Assembly (NCBI GenBank): GCA_024195585.1
Contig: SWBL01000020.1
Span: forward strand, 62,001-126,000
Direction of reading: 5' to 3'
Length of the DNA: 64,000 nt
Source of the DNA: Aureobasidium sp. EXF-3400
Taxonomy: Eukaryota > Ascomycota > Dothideomycetes > Dothideales > Saccotheciaceae
Part shown: positions 35,138 through 46,570 of the stretch, one piece after another
Layout of the letters: every line of letters begins with the position of its first letter
Numbering within the stretch: the stretch's first letter is position 1
The notes under the pieces: generated by a model
What the model was told of the DNA's origin: nothing
Database searches by the model: none
Seen by the model: only the letters and a program-made list of their open reading frames with translations
Made by a program: the position numbers and the translations under genes

Positions 35138-36518
35138 CGTGGCGTTTGTTTTTAGGTGTTGTATCATACAGTAATTGGTGTTTCAAGGACTGATCGAACT
35201 TCTGTGGATATTTGGAAGACGAATACTCTACGAGAAAGATCTTATTCTGCTCTTGGTTGTTGCCTACCTTTATACTTAGTCCCTTTTCAGGCAATTCTCT
35301 CTTTCATCTTTGGAAGCACAAAATGAGGCCGTGATCTCGAACAGACCATTGCAATTTCAGAGCCATGTCACTTGATACTGCCTGGCCATGGACAAGTTGA
35401 CATTGTGACAGAGGCCCGAGCTAGCCAGCTCTGATAATGCTAGCGGCCAACCACAAGCCTTCCGTGGCCTGAGCATGTGAACGGTAAGACAGCTGTCATG
35501 CAACGCTGCGAAAGTTTTGCTCGTTTGTTGTGGTACAGTGTGTCCGGAGGTAGCATGCCGGTGTTGCGGGAGGATGCCGACAGAGACACAAAGGAACGAC
35601 TGCCGTTTGTCCTTGCTTGGACCCGCGATTCGGAGTCAGACATGGCGCTGCCGGAATGATCTCCCGACAGATTCCAAAGCACAGGACTGAATCTTATGAC
35701 ATGTCAGGAAGAGTTGTGTGAGGCGCTCATCACAACAGGAGCTGAGGAGGGTCGGTTGAAAATGAGCGACCGAGGTCGAAGGAAGCCAATGAGTCAGGGT
35801 GTCTCTTTCCGAAATCCTGTTTGCTCTGTGACTTGTTCTATCTTCAACAACAATAACCTCGTTGATGCAAGCAGCCTCTCATATGCGAAGGAAACAGTCC
35901 TAGACGTAGTGGGATGTGTATACAGAAATGTCAAGAGATTGACGAAACCATGGCTCGCGCCGCTTCAGATATGAAGCAAGGGCGCATGCTCGGCAGGCAT
36001 CCGCCGCAGGGAAGTAGAACAGTCCATCTTGTCTTCATCTGTTTTTCTTCTTTATGATCAATGTCGTGCCTTCGCATGATCGCAGAGGCAAGCGGCGTCG
36101 ATTGGCGTCTGCAATGATGTTGATCTTCTTGTGACAGCCTCTTTGGTTCGGTCCCTTTGCAGGCTTCGCGTCAAGCGTTGGGTGTGATGGAAAGGAGAAG
36201 GAGCGATTCTGCTCAGGTCTTTCGCAGAGTGGATGCGAAGCTCAACCTCTGTGAGGCTTCCCAGACTTGTTCTCTCATCTATCGTATTCCCATTCAACCC
36301 GGCCAATTTGGCCTAGAGGCCGCATGCCCGTTGAGAGACATGCCCTCTAATTGAACACAACAATCAGTTCTTGGTCTTGGTGGCTGCATTTGGATCGACT
36401 TTGTTCGTTGGACGGATGCCAAATCCACCTTTGGAAGAGCAAGCACTTCATCAACAGCAACAGCGCTTATCCAACTAGTTTCCAGTACAACACAACAGAG
36501 CATCTTCGATACCCGAGT
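35138..36518. other. Divergent intergenic region, no gene seen
   Basis: It separates the cysteine-rich gene from the RhoGEF. The RhoGEF frame is open back to 36351 without an ATG. No clear regulatory motif found. Confidence 0.4.
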
Positions 36519-39500
36519 ATGGCTTATGTCCTTTCTTTAATGCCCCAGAGCCCCTTCGGCTCTCCTTACGACCAACGAAGTTATGAAAGATCATGGTCAT
36601 CGTTGGGAAGTACAGGCACCGTTCATCATCGCCGTTCAAGACAGCTTTCGGTCGGCTCCTTGACTTCTGCAGCATCAGTATGTGGTCCATCATGGCGCTC
36701 GCCCTCGAGCCATGGCACACCGCTTCGATCAACATCCTACTCAGACTTCGAGAATGGAACATATCCCGCCGCGCTTCATCGTCCAACTGCCTCGAGCCAT
36801 GTATCTCGTCCCGTGAGTGTCCCACCTGCTATCCCTCAACCCATACCTGTCGTCACACCCCTGCCTTCTCCGGCCGAGTCAGAACCAATTCTTGGTACAC
36901 CAGCTTTGAACTCTGCTTTGGAATTTGTCGACGAAGAGAGAGGTGAATGGGAAGAAGGCCATGCTCTGCTTGAGTCCGACATCTACGATAGCTCGGTTCC
37001 AAACGTCGAATCCCCCATCGTCGATTATGGTATTGGGAGATCTTCTCTGACATCCCATCAACCTTTCTCAAGGTGGATGAACACATTGAAGCTGAAGAAA
37101 GCTTCATACAAGAGTCGAGTCCGTCCCAAGCTCGACACCCTGTTCTCGAATCAACCCGTCATTACCTCACCGGAGCCATCTGTCAGGGGCCATCGCAAGT
37201 CAGAATCTTGGGCTTCATCTGCCAATTTCGTGACCGCAGTCAAGTCAGCTACCATGACAGTCGCGAGCGCAAGCATTGCTCCCTTGTCGAGATCAGCCAG
37301 CAAAAGGTCTGGTCATCCTAGGCTTTGCCGTAGAAGCAGTGGTTTGTTCGAGTCAGAGCCTCGATTCTCAACTGACAGTGGTCGCCCTTCATTGAGTCTC
37401 GTGATCGACGATGCTGCCCGTCAGAGAGCGAAGAAGCGTCGCGAGAAGGTCGAGGAGTTGATAAAGACCGAGGAAAGCTATCTTGCAGACCTCAAGGCAT
37501 TAAGCAGCGTGAGTTCTTGATGTGAAGCACGAATAGACCGCCTATATACTGATTCGTCAATCGCAGGTGTACTTTTCATTCTTGCCTCCAACCTCGCCGT
37601 TTGCAGCAGCACAGACGCGTGCTTCAGCTCGAAGCAACATCACCAATTTGCTTCAATTACACACTGAGCTACTGGAAGATCTGCACCGAGTTATACCGTT
37701 CTCAGAATATGACCAGACGATTACTGGGACATTAACGCCCAAACGCAAGCCTCACCATGTCAGATGGCACAGCGAGGATTCACTGCCTGTCCGAAGACCT
37801 CCTCTGGCAACAAGCCATACTGGGTGGTCGAATCGCTATTCGCTGGATTCGCACAAATCCCCAAGTCAGGAGCCACTATCTTTGACTTGTACACCCACCA
37901 CAGCTGCTGATGTTGGTCGTATCTTCTTGAAGAATGTCAGTACACTTTCACTGCCTTTCATTGACAGCAGTGCTGATGACAAGATAGATCAAGCGGTTTG
38001 CCTTGTATGAAGAGTACAGCGCGAGGTGCGAATCGATGCATGACGATGTTGATTTCACTCAGAGGTCGTCATTCTCTGTCTGGGACTACGACAAAGCTAT
38101 TGAGACACTTTCAGCCTCTGTCAACCCTGTCAAAAGTCGAGAAGCGAACCGCAGAAAGGCACTCAGTATCAAAGACTTGCTCATCAAGGTGAAGCTTACA
38201 TTATGATCATCTGGTGACCAGAACTAACATCATCTAGCCTATCCAGCGCATTACTCGCTACGAACTGCTCTTCAAGGATCTTTGCAGAGTCACACCTTCT
38301 TGTGATGACCCTACCTCGCATGCAGTTCTGGACGACGTTCTTTATCGCCTGGGTGAGACGTGCCGCAATGTCGATGATGCCAAGGACAATCCAGATAAGC
38401 TTCGGTTGATGGAGAACTCTAGGCTTCTGCAAGAGCGACTCTGCTTCTCGGACAAGGTAAGGATTGTTCTAGACTGCGCAACTTTTTCGCTGATCGATTT
38501 AGATTCCGCGTGAGCTGCTCTACCAGCGTCTCGGCAGATTGTCCCTCTGCGGCACTCTTTATATTGCTTACCGTAACAAGACCACTTTCCAGGGATGTTA
38601 CATGATCTGTGTCTTGTATGAGTCATGTCTCCTACTCGCTCTGCCAGATCGCTCCTCATCCAAGTACAAGGTCGTGGTCGGTACCTCCTTGGCCTCAACC
38701 AGTATCGAGGAGAGCGACAATGGGAAAGGTATGTTGCTCAAGACTCTCCGACGAAGGCCTTACTGACTTCTCCAGGCCTCCAATGTCACACGGCGCCGTT
38801 CACCTGGAAAGTCGTGTTTGAAAGTGGTGGTAAGATGTACGAGCTGATTATGGGAGCTTGCTCTCATGTCGAAGAAAGCGTCTGGAGAGATCGTCTTGCT
38901 GGCCGGATCGCTGTTGAAGCACAGCATGTTGCCGAAGGCCATAGCATTCCCATCGACCTACAGTCACCACTCATCAGAGATATTCGCAGTTTCGGCAAAG
39001 CTTATAGCAAAGCTAGAGGTTTTGTTCGTCGACTTTCTGTTCAGCGTACTGCCACATTGGGACCAATGACAGACAGCAACCAGGTCATCATTATGCATAC
39101 CTCAGCGCCCAAAGATGATCTGAACAATTCTTCTACTTCCTCACTTCCTGGACGTTCAAAGTCACTGCCGACCACAAGCGGCGTACCTATCTTGGCACCT
39201 ATGCGAGCAGAGCGAATCAAAGTGGAGGCTGCATTGTTCGATGTATGGACGAAAGACTCGATTCCATATCCAGGAATGGGCTCGAGGCGTACCGAGAACA
39301 TCTTCAAGGACACGGCCAGTGACCTACTTCGCAAGCTGAGCATGGCAAGCATTGCCAGCAACTTCTCAAGACGATCAATGAGCTACACGAGTGTCCACCA
39401 GAGCCATCAGGTATCGGAGAAGCTTGTCAAGGCCAAGCCAGTGCCACGACCCGACACAACCAAGCCAAAGCGTCCACCTCTTATCAACTTCCACAATGCA

Positions 39501-39878
39501 CCAGATGCCTTCTTGCCCGAAGATTTTGAACTGCAAGGGCCAGATTCGAAGCGTAGCCGTAGACTTGGGTTGCGAACATTGACGATGACAGACCGACCAC
39601 GATCGCCTTTCTTCTTTACAGAAAACAAGGCGCCCGAGATCAAGCGAGCCAGTAGCACGAGACAGCCACGTACATCAGCGGAGGTAGAGGTCAAAGCTGA
39701 GACCGTGGAGACATCGGGCAGGAAGGACAGCTTGCGACCACTTGCGGGCAATGTCAGTGTTGCAGGGATGAGCGAGGTCAAGGACGAGACGAAGCTTGTG
39801 GAATCTGATGTGTTGAGAAAGAAGAGACCAAGACTCTTGAGGTATCTGATCAGCAAGTCTCGGGTTGGTGACGAATGA
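36519..39878 (+). CDS. Rho guanine nucleotide exchange factor (DH domain, PH-like region)
   Basis: Six exons: 36519-37508, 37567-37935, 37988-38188, 38238-38456, 38503-38728 and 38776-39878; 1035 aa. The first 300 residues are Ser/Pro-rich and presumably regulatory. The DH domain begins with KKRREKVEELIKTEESYLADL (about residues 305-325) and continues through IKRFALYEEYSARCESM. Its most conserved helix is PIQRITRYELLFKDL, placed at the start of exon 4. A beta-rich PH-like segment (LCGTLYIAYR; CYMICVLYESCLLLAL; TAPFTWKVVFESGG) follows, then a basic, Ser-rich tail. DH domains catalyse GDP release from Rho-type GTPases at the membrane. An insertion of about 60 residues with KPHHVRWHSEDSLP interrupts the DH domain. 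I cannot assign it to a named yeast GEF. Confidence 0.88.
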
Positions 39879-40316
39879 ACGGGATGATGCAAGGTATTTT
39901 TATGGTCGGGTGGAGACACCTTGATTCTGTTTACGTATGTGGAGAAAGGGTCATACAGATCGAAGCTTCAACTTGATCGCTCATGGCTCCAGCAACCAGA
40001 TAGTCAGGTCTCCTCACCACATCGAGGATGGGTAACATTGGGTACAACAGCATCAAGTAGCAATCACAGGTTTGTCGGCCGTGACCAGTCTCAAGGATTC
40101 TTAGAGCCATTGGGATGACGAGTGGTGAGCTTCTGTCTGTTTCCGTCGCTTGTTTATGCCCAAAGATGTGGGGAGAGTGGCATTGCCCGGAGAGGACACC
40201 GAACATTGAAGACATCCATATTGAACGTTTGGAACTGAATATCAACATCAATTCCATGTACCATGTAATGGCCCAGGCTTCTCTCCTCTCCAATTGAAAA
40301 TCAGTGATATAGTCAT

Positions 40317-40430
40317 CTATAGAAATGCACAATGACTTCGCAGACGGAAGGAGGTCCAGAGAGATGCAGTGAGATCACATTGTCTCCTTGGCCAGCGCTC
40401 TGTTAGGGACAATATTGTGCATTTTTATAG
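40317..40430. repeat. Inverted-repeat (MITE-like) element, copy C
   Basis: The 114-bp element is bounded by ctatagaaatgcacaat at the left and, on the opposite strand, ctataaaaatgcacaat at the right, 16 of 17 positions identical. The interior has no coding frame. Its right half resembles copy B (ccagagag ... gctctgttagggacaat compared with ccacagagag ... ctgttctctggtactat). It lies about 300 bp upstream of the Rtc3-like start codon. Confidence 0.65.
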
Positions 40431-40528
40431 CCACAATTTAACAGTGCTTAGTGCTCGGGAGAGTGTTGAATAAGAAGTCCCTAGGCGTCTGATAGCAAGA
40501 CACCCCACTGCCAGGTACCGGGTGAATG

Positions 40529-40545
40529 TGACGTAGTGAAAGGGG
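40529..40545 (+). promoter_or_regulatory. CRE-like TGACGT and STRE-like AGGGG sites
   Basis: TGACGT at 40529-40534 and AGGGG at 40541-40545 lie about 190 bp upstream of the Rtc3-like gene. In other fungi these are bound by ATF/CREB-type and Msn2-type stress regulators. Yeast RTC3 is stress-induced, so the pair is plausible, but function is inference. Confidence 0.35.
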
Positions 40546-40730
40546 TCCGTGCTGAAGCTATGAAGTCAGGGAAGTCGCGTGTTCAATGGCTCACTGTTGT
40601 CTTCAAAAGCCTTCTTCCTTTCTTCCTTCATCTCACACAACTCCATCTACTCAACAACAAACCAAACCACCCACAAGCTCACCCTCAATCTTCAACTTTT
40701 ACACCCACAACAAACCACACAACCATCAAT

Positions 40731-41212
40731 ATGAGAGGAAACGCTGCTCAGGTCAAGGTCCACTTCAAGGGTGCCGACGACGACTACATTGTCTTTGTCG
40801 ACTCTGCTCAGGCCGTCCGTGACTGGAAGGCCGACAAGTCTGTTCCTCTTGCTCAGGTCGTCAGCGGCTGGAAGATCTTCGTCACCCACAAGTACGTGTC
40901 GACTTCTTCAACCCCATCAATACCCCGCGAACCAAGGCTAATTTTATTGCTCTGAACAGGCAGGGTACCACCGGCATCCTCGACGGCGCCTCAAACAGCC
41001 AGCTTGAGAACGAGTTCGGAACACACAAGGAGGAAGAGGTCGTCAAGCAGATCCTCGAGAAGGGTGACATCCTTGAGACTGAGGTAAGACTGAATACCAT
41101 ACCCGCCGGCCTCCGGGCCATATTATACTCGCATGTACTGATTGACAATCGATAGAACGCTGCTCGCAACGGTGATAGAAACATTACCCAGGGCCCCTCC
41201 GTCGGCCACTAA
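40731..41212 (+). CDS. RTC3: SBDS N-terminal-domain protein, Rtc3-like
   Basis: Exons 40731-40891, 40960-41083 and 41156-41212 encode 113 aa. The protein is a stand-alone FYSH/SBDS-N domain: VKVHFKGADDDYIVFVDS, VVSGWKIFVTHKQGTTGILDGAS, then EEEVVKQILEKGDILETE, matching yeast Rtc3/Yhr087w in length and order. The full SBDS C-terminal domains are absent, so it is not the ribosome maturation factor Sdo1. Yeast Rtc3 is a small, abundant, stress-responsive protein linked to RNA metabolism. The introns (68 and 72 nt) are slightly longer than the local norm. Confidence 0.9.
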
Positions 41213-41872
41213 ATCTTTTGCATCAGCCATTCGAGCAATGTCGCATGTGATAGCGACACATCTCTGAGCGCTCCGTCCATGACACTGGATCGAAGCATAG
41301 ATAGCGACGCGAGTACAATACTCTTCCGCTATCCGGTTCAGAGAATTGACGATTTGACCATAAGTCATTGATACCACATCATGAATGAAACGAATTTTTA
41401 AAGTTAACTCCTGCTTCTTGTTATATAGTGATCATCCCCATAACCATAGTCGTGCTTATATCATACTGTCGCAATGCAGAAAGTTCTTGAGAACGGGGCA
41501 TCGATGGTGCAGTTTGCAATCCAGGCTGCTACTCCTGAAAACACAAGCAATTCAGTCAACTTATCTCACGTGTCCAACCCCAAGACCAGTCATCTTCGTG
41601 CTGAGCTGCACAACAGAACATCGCGAGGCAGCAGCCATCGACCTCAAGGTTACCATCCAGTTGACTCACTCACTCGGACCAAGTCACCGCACAAGCATGT
41701 TTATAAGACCTTGATTGTTGCAAATCACTCACTTCAACTCGAATCACTGGTCTTGTTGCTTCACTTGAACGAGTGCAGACGGAATCAGTCGCCACAAGAA
41801 ACCTGCGCAATTATCCTCATCACCACGCCTTTCAAACACAACTGTCGGTGCCTTCACCGCACCATCTTCAAA
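41213..41872. other. Intergenic region / possible long 5' UTR of the next gene
   Basis: The next gene's frame is open from 41474, which is an ATG, but the residues encoded before 41873 lack protein-like pattern. I treat this as 5' UTR with low certainty. Confidence 0.4.
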
Positions 41873-43768
41873 ATGTCCACAAGACCTGGCATAAACATCC
41901 AGCTCGCGCGACTGCCCACAGAGATTCAACAACACATCCTCCACCACGTCACTCTCCCTGAAACGACCATGGCCACTGCAATGGACATAGACGCCTCGTC
42001 AGACCCCACGATTCCACCTGCTGATGGATCATCGTCTCTCCTCGCTCTGCCTAAGGAATTGCGCCGTACAATCTTCGCCTACATCTTGCCGCCAAAGAAC
42101 AAGATCATCGAGCCTTACAAGACAACTACCAAGCCTCAAGCCCCGACGCTTGTCGCACCTGTCGCAGCTGCTGCGCCTTCTATTCACCCCAACTTGCCTC
42201 AGATAACACAGTGGCTTCAGAACAACCCGAACGTGCCCGCGCACATATTGCAGACCATTCAGAATGTAGCACCCCAGATGACCCCGAGCGTACCGTTTCA
42301 ACCGAACACACAACAAGCCGGCAGTGCTGCTATCGGATCGAAGGCTGCAAAAGCAAAGAAGAAATCTGCTGTAGCTATAGGTGACGCTTTGGTTCTTTGC
42401 AAGCAGGTTGCCTCAGAGATCCTGGTCATGCTGTACGAGGAGCGCACATTTGCCATTAACGTCTACGAGGGCATCTCGGACGGTGGCATCGAGTTTCTCA
42501 ACTCGGGTCGCCAGCGCCTACAATACCGTGAAAATTTCACCCAGGTTCGCTTCAAGCGCTTCGAGGGTCCTGATGATCCATTCGGCTTCTCACGCGTCAA
42601 GCGCCTTATGGTTCGCATCTACCCAGCAACCGAAACAGCCTCAGAGCAAAAGAACAGTCGTCACAATGCTATGCATACGCACTTTATGATTCGGGCCCTC
42701 GCAAAGCTCTTGAAGCATGACGGTAGCTTCGGTCTCAACCGCCTGCAAATTCGCTTTGTTGAGCCTCGAAGCTATCTATGGCGACCACATCCCTGGCAAA
42801 ACACGACTGACTTGTCTCTTCGCAGCTCGTCGATCCACGGTATATCCAACATCGAGATCATCTTGCGGGGTCTGCTCGAACTACGTCAAGTCCAAACCGC
42901 TGTCTGCGAACTGCCCCCTGGCCTTTACAGGGACAGTGCCCTGAGTGGTTTTATCGACCGTTTACAAGGTGTCATCACAAACAAGCTTGATCCTAGTACA
43001 ATGGATGACGAGATCGCCGTCAAGATTGAGGGCGCAAAGGATATGCTCGATAACTGGATCCATTCAACCATGTTCAGTACTGCAACTTCAAGAGCCATGC
43101 CCGCGCTTCTTGAGGACTCTGACTTTGACGAAGTACAGGATGCCGACTGTTTCAACTCCTACCCGGATGAGGATAACTATTACGAGCTACCTGCTCTTCC
43201 GGATGTCAGATCAAAGAGGTTTACAGACGACCAGTGCTCGCTCCTACTCCGTGATGCCTACGAGGAACGTATCATGAGCATTGACGTGGAGGGCGACGGA
43301 CATCGGGATGCTGAGCATCATACTTTCAACAACAGAATGTCGACGTCAGTCAAAAACGGCCACAGCAGTAACAGATCTGCTCGTACTTGCGCGACAAGAC
43401 GTTCAGGACGCAACTCGCCGCTAAGCTCTTCCAGTCGCGAGTCTAGCGGAGGGGCCTCACTCCTCGAAATGATTTCTATCAATGATCAGGACGCCCTTCC
43501 GACATTGAGTTCGCTGGTCCACGCTGACCTAACCTCGACTAAGAACCGCAGGAGTTTTCCACCAGCACAGCGTACAAACAGGCATGGATCCGTTGCTAAA
43601 CCTGAGCTGCGTAGATCAGAAAGGGTACGCGCACGCAATGCTACCTACAATGCCAGACCGACCACTAACGTGGACAAGACTCTCTCTTCCGAAGAACCCG
43701 TGTATACTCCGCTCTCAACGGTCAACTATCCTCCTCCGACCTCTTTGACTCCACCTCACGCTTTCTGA
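41873..43768 (+). CDS. F-box-like fungal protein of unknown function
   Basis: A single exon encodes 631 aa from ATG 41873. Two short F-box-like segments are near the N-terminus: LARLPTEIQQHILHHVTLPE and, about 40 residues on, LLALPKELRRTIFAYILPP. An Ala/Pro/Gln linker follows. The central globular part contains LVLCKQVASEILVMLYEERTFAINVY and FKRFEGPDDPFGFSRVKRLMVRIYP, the arrangement of fungal F-box-like/2EXR-type proteins. The last 150 residues are Ser/Arg-rich and disordered. F-box-like segments of this kind may bind Skp1 within SCF ligases, but many fungal members lack evidence for this. ATG 41474 would add 133 residues in frame. Confidence 0.75.
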   Translation: MSTRPGINIQLARLPTEIQQHILHHVTLPETTMATAMDIDASSDPTIPPADGSSSLLALPKELRRTIFAYILPPKNKIIEPYKTTTKPQAPTLVAPVAAAAPSIHPNLPQITQWLQNNPNVPAHILQTIQNVAPQMTPSVPFQPNTQQAGSAAIGSKAAKAKKKSAVAIGDALVLCKQVASEILVMLYEERTFAINVYEGISDGGIEFLNSGRQRLQYRENFTQVRFKRFEGPDDPFGFSRVKRLMVRIYPATETASEQKNSRHNAMHTHFMIRALAKLLKHDGSFGLNRLQIRFVEPRSYLWRPHPWQNTTDLSLRSSSIHGISNIEIILRGLLELRQVQTAVCELPPGLYRDSALSGFIDRLQGVITNKLDPSTMDDEIAVKIEGAKDMLDNWIHSTMFSTATSRAMPALLEDSDFDEVQDADCFNSYPDEDNYYELPALPDVRSKRFTDDQCSLLLRDAYEERIMSIDVEGDGHRDAEHHTFNNRMSTSVKNGHSSNRSARTCATRRSGRNSPLSSSSRESSGGASLLEMISINDQDALPTLSSLVHADLTSTKNRRSFPPAQRTNRHGSVAKPELRRSERVRARNATYNARPTTNVDKTLSSEEPVYTPLSTVNYPPPTSLTPPHAF

Positions 43769-44473
43769 ACAGTCCGCCATGAGATGTGCTCAATCAAACC
43801 GCAGGCAATAGCACTCAGGACAACAGAAGATCTACAAACTCGGAGCAAAACGTGTCTCAAGACATCATCAACCTTGAGGATAATGAGGAGGGTCACCTTG
43901 GACTCAACTCAAACTTTCTGGCATGATGAGAGAGCGGATAATCATAGATGGAAAAATGTACAAACCTCACAGGAAAGACAAAGATCAGCATGCAAATGGC
44001 TTAGCAGAGATCTATGGACAAAAGATACTGCTCATTACAAACACAAGGAAGGTTGCTTGTCACTCTCGGTAGCATAATAATGTGCTAAATTGCTCTTTGA
44101 TTTTACATCCACGAACCAATAATCAAGAGTTGCTCACCTCCTCGTGCTTGTTCATGTTATATCTCAATGGTTATATGTTTTGTTTATGGTTCACGAGTTC
44201 ACGAGTAGTAATAGTAGCACAGACGAAGATGGAAATATTTTTCGGAGGAAATTTCCCTCTTTGGCTCAAACGGAAACAGACTTCCGTCTGCGGAAACCCA
44301 TCTCCAGCTGTTTTCTTATTGTAAAAACCAACAACGTTGGCACGAGATCCACTCGAGCCCTTAGAGTGGCCAATTATGAATTTCAGTCCTGGCGCAAGGC
44401 CACTTGGATGAGTAAACCTTTGTAGGTGTGAGATAAGGGAAGCAGAGATTTTCTTGCTTCCTCTGACAAAACC
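43769..44473. other. Intergenic region, no gene seen
   Basis: AT-rich from about 44080 to 44330. No recognised motif or coding frame. Confidence 0.4.
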
Positions 44474-46291
44474 ATGGTGAGGGTATTCTCTATGGTAAAC
44501 TTTCTTTTCCCATACACCCTCGAGATGACCACACGAACGACTCTCCAGATGCAGGAACAGCCGCGGCGTCGGTCCATCGTTCCTGGCAACGACATACAAG
44601 CACCAATTCCGGCTACTATCTCTGCTGGTTCTTCGTACTTTCCTGATCTCGAAGGCAAACGTGTGAATTGGCATGATTTGCCTGATACATCGTCAATCCC
44701 AACCACACCTGCCGGAGCGCAGACGCCAGCAGGAGCATCTACACCAGGCTGGTTAACTCCTGGTAACACGACACCAGGATGGCAGACTCCGGCCGGTGCA
44801 TCAACGCCAGGTTGGGCGACACCGAGATTAACTCAGGCTCGCCCTCTACTGTCGGAAATTGCATATCCTGATATTGGCACGATTTACTCATGGCGAGGTG
44901 TTATGATATTACTGATTACCTGCGGTTCTCAACTTATGGACAACATTTTCATGACAGCCGTGAACCTCTCTCTTCCATCCGTGCAAGCAGAATTCGATGT
45001 CTCTTCTGGCGATCTTCAATGGCTGCTTTCAGCATATACCCTTACCTTTGGAGGTTTCCTTCTCTTCTCAGGCGTCTTGGCCGATCGCTATGGAAGAAGA
45101 CAGGTCTTCTCCATCGGTATGGGTGTACTCTCAGTATGGACTCTAGCCAATGGTTTCGGCAACTCTTTCATTCAACTAGCCATTTTCCGAGCTTTGCAAG
45201 GTGTTGGTGCTGCTATGACGGTTCCCTCTTCGAACGGCATCATCAGCTCTCACTTTGTCGCCAGCGAGCGCATAGTCGCATTGACTATGTTTGGTGCATC
45301 CGGCGCAGTGGGCTTTTGTGCAGGTCTTATCTTTGGCGGTTTCGTGACTGACTCTCTGGGCTGGCGTTATATCTTCCGTATCGCTGTAGCAGTGACTGGA
45401 CCTCTGGGTATCATGGGCTGGATCATGCTTCCAAAAGACCGCAAAGAAGGCAACGCACGACCGAAACTGGATTTCGTGGGCGCAGGTCTCTCGACTGGTG
45501 GTTTGATTCTGCTTTCATTCGTTCTTTCGAGTGGAGGAGAGTACGGATGGAACAAGGCCTTCATCGTTGCTCTTCTTGTCATCTCCGTTATTATGATTTG
45601 TGTTTTCGCCTACGTGGAGAAGAAAGTCAGTAACCCGATCATGCCGCTTTCACTCTGGAAGATATCAAACTTTGCTCCATTATGGATAGCAGGATTTGTG
45701 CTCTACGGTAGCTATCAGACGGTCATCTACTATGTGGTTTTGCAAGCACAGGAGATAGCGCATCTCTCCGCTGGTGCAACGGCATTGCGCTTTTTACCCA
45801 TGGGTGCTGCTGGCTTCACTACCAACATGATCCTGGCTAAATGGATGAAGCACATGAACGTCCAATACCTGATGCTTTTGGGCATGCTGATAACCACTAT
45901 CTCGCCCATCCCTGCCTCCTTGATGCCAGCTTCTGAGCCAGACTTTTGGAGATACATTTTGCCGACCTCGGTTTTGGTTGTTGTCGGTGTTAGTATCTGC
46001 TATATTTGCATTACGAATATCATGTTGAGCTCAGTACCAGCAAACGTCAAGAGTTTGTGTGGTGGGTTGGTTAATACGGCGTTCCAGATTGGCAGTGGTG
46101 TCAGTCTTGCTTTGGCGGCTGCGGTCGTTGATGCTGTGGATGTCAAGAAAGGGTATGATGCTAGTAAGCAGTATCAGACCGGTCTGTATTGTTGCATTGG
46201 GTTGTCTGGGTTAGGGCTTTTGGTTTCGGCGTTTGGATTGAGAGGGATGAGTGGAAGTGCCGGTGGTGCCGGTGGTGCTCAAGTGCACTAA
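44474..46291 (+). CDS. MFS transporter, DHA2 family (14 TM), with TPAG/TPGW N-terminal repeats
   Basis: A single exon encodes 605 aa from ATG 44474, which sits in a strong ACCATGG context; ATG 44525 is an alternative that removes 17 residues. The N-terminal cytosolic region (about residues 78-117) is a tandem array of TPAGA(S/Q) and TPGW units. Helix 1 begins at about residue 140. Motifs include GVLADRYGRRQVFSIG (motif A), LQGVGAAMTVPSS and LGWRYIFRIA. About fourteen hydrophobic segments are readable, the DHA2 layout of Atr1-like exporters of drugs, boron or amino acids. The substrate cannot be inferred. The C-terminus is Gly/Ala-rich. Confidence 0.87.
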   Translation: MVRVFSMVNFLFPYTLEMTTRTTLQMQEQPRRRSIVPGNDIQAPIPATISAGSSYFPDLEGKRVNWHDLPDTSSIPTTPAGAQTPAGASTPGWLTPGNTTPGWQTPAGASTPGWATPRLTQARPLLSEIAYPDIGTIYSWRGVMILLITCGSQLMDNIFMTAVNLSLPSVQAEFDVSSGDLQWLLSAYTLTFGGFLLFSGVLADRYGRRQVFSIGMGVLSVWTLANGFGNSFIQLAIFRALQGVGAAMTVPSSNGIISSHFVASERIVALTMFGASGAVGFCAGLIFGGFVTDSLGWRYIFRIAVAVTGPLGIMGWIMLPKDRKEGNARPKLDFVGAGLSTGGLILLSFVLSSGGEYGWNKAFIVALLVISVIMICVFAYVEKKVSNPIMPLSLWKISNFAPLWIAGFVLYGSYQTVIYYVVLQAQEIAHLSAGATALRFLPMGAAGFTTNMILAKWMKHMNVQYLMLLGMLITTISPIPASLMPASEPDFWRYILPTSVLVVVGVSICYICITNIMLSSVPANVKSLCGGLVNTAFQIGSGVSLALAAAVVDAVDVKKGYDASKQYQTGLYCCIGLSGLGLLVSAFGLRGMSGSAGGAGGAQVH

Positions 46292-46570
46292 AGGTCTTCC
46301 TTTTAGGTTTTGTTCATGCATTTCTGCTCCATGCTTTAGCATATTTTCAACATACACCTATAGAGTAGTTATCGTGTTCTCAGATCGGATGATAAAACTT
46401 GGTTCGATACTCGGAGAACGCGCAACCAGCATCAACATGCTTCGCAGCCCTATCCCCAAATTTCAGCCACTTCCACATCATGACACTTACACTTTGATCC
46501 AATCGGTGAATTTAATTGAAGCCAGTATCACCGCCTCGATATCAACCATCACCTCCGATACCTTTACGCC

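Larger units (their letters stand above)
39879..40730. other. Intergenic region with inverted-repeat copy C and Rtc3 promoter
   Basis: Holds the element at 40317-40430 and, nearer the next gene, CRE-like and STRE-like sites listed separately. No protein gene. Confidence 0.5.
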
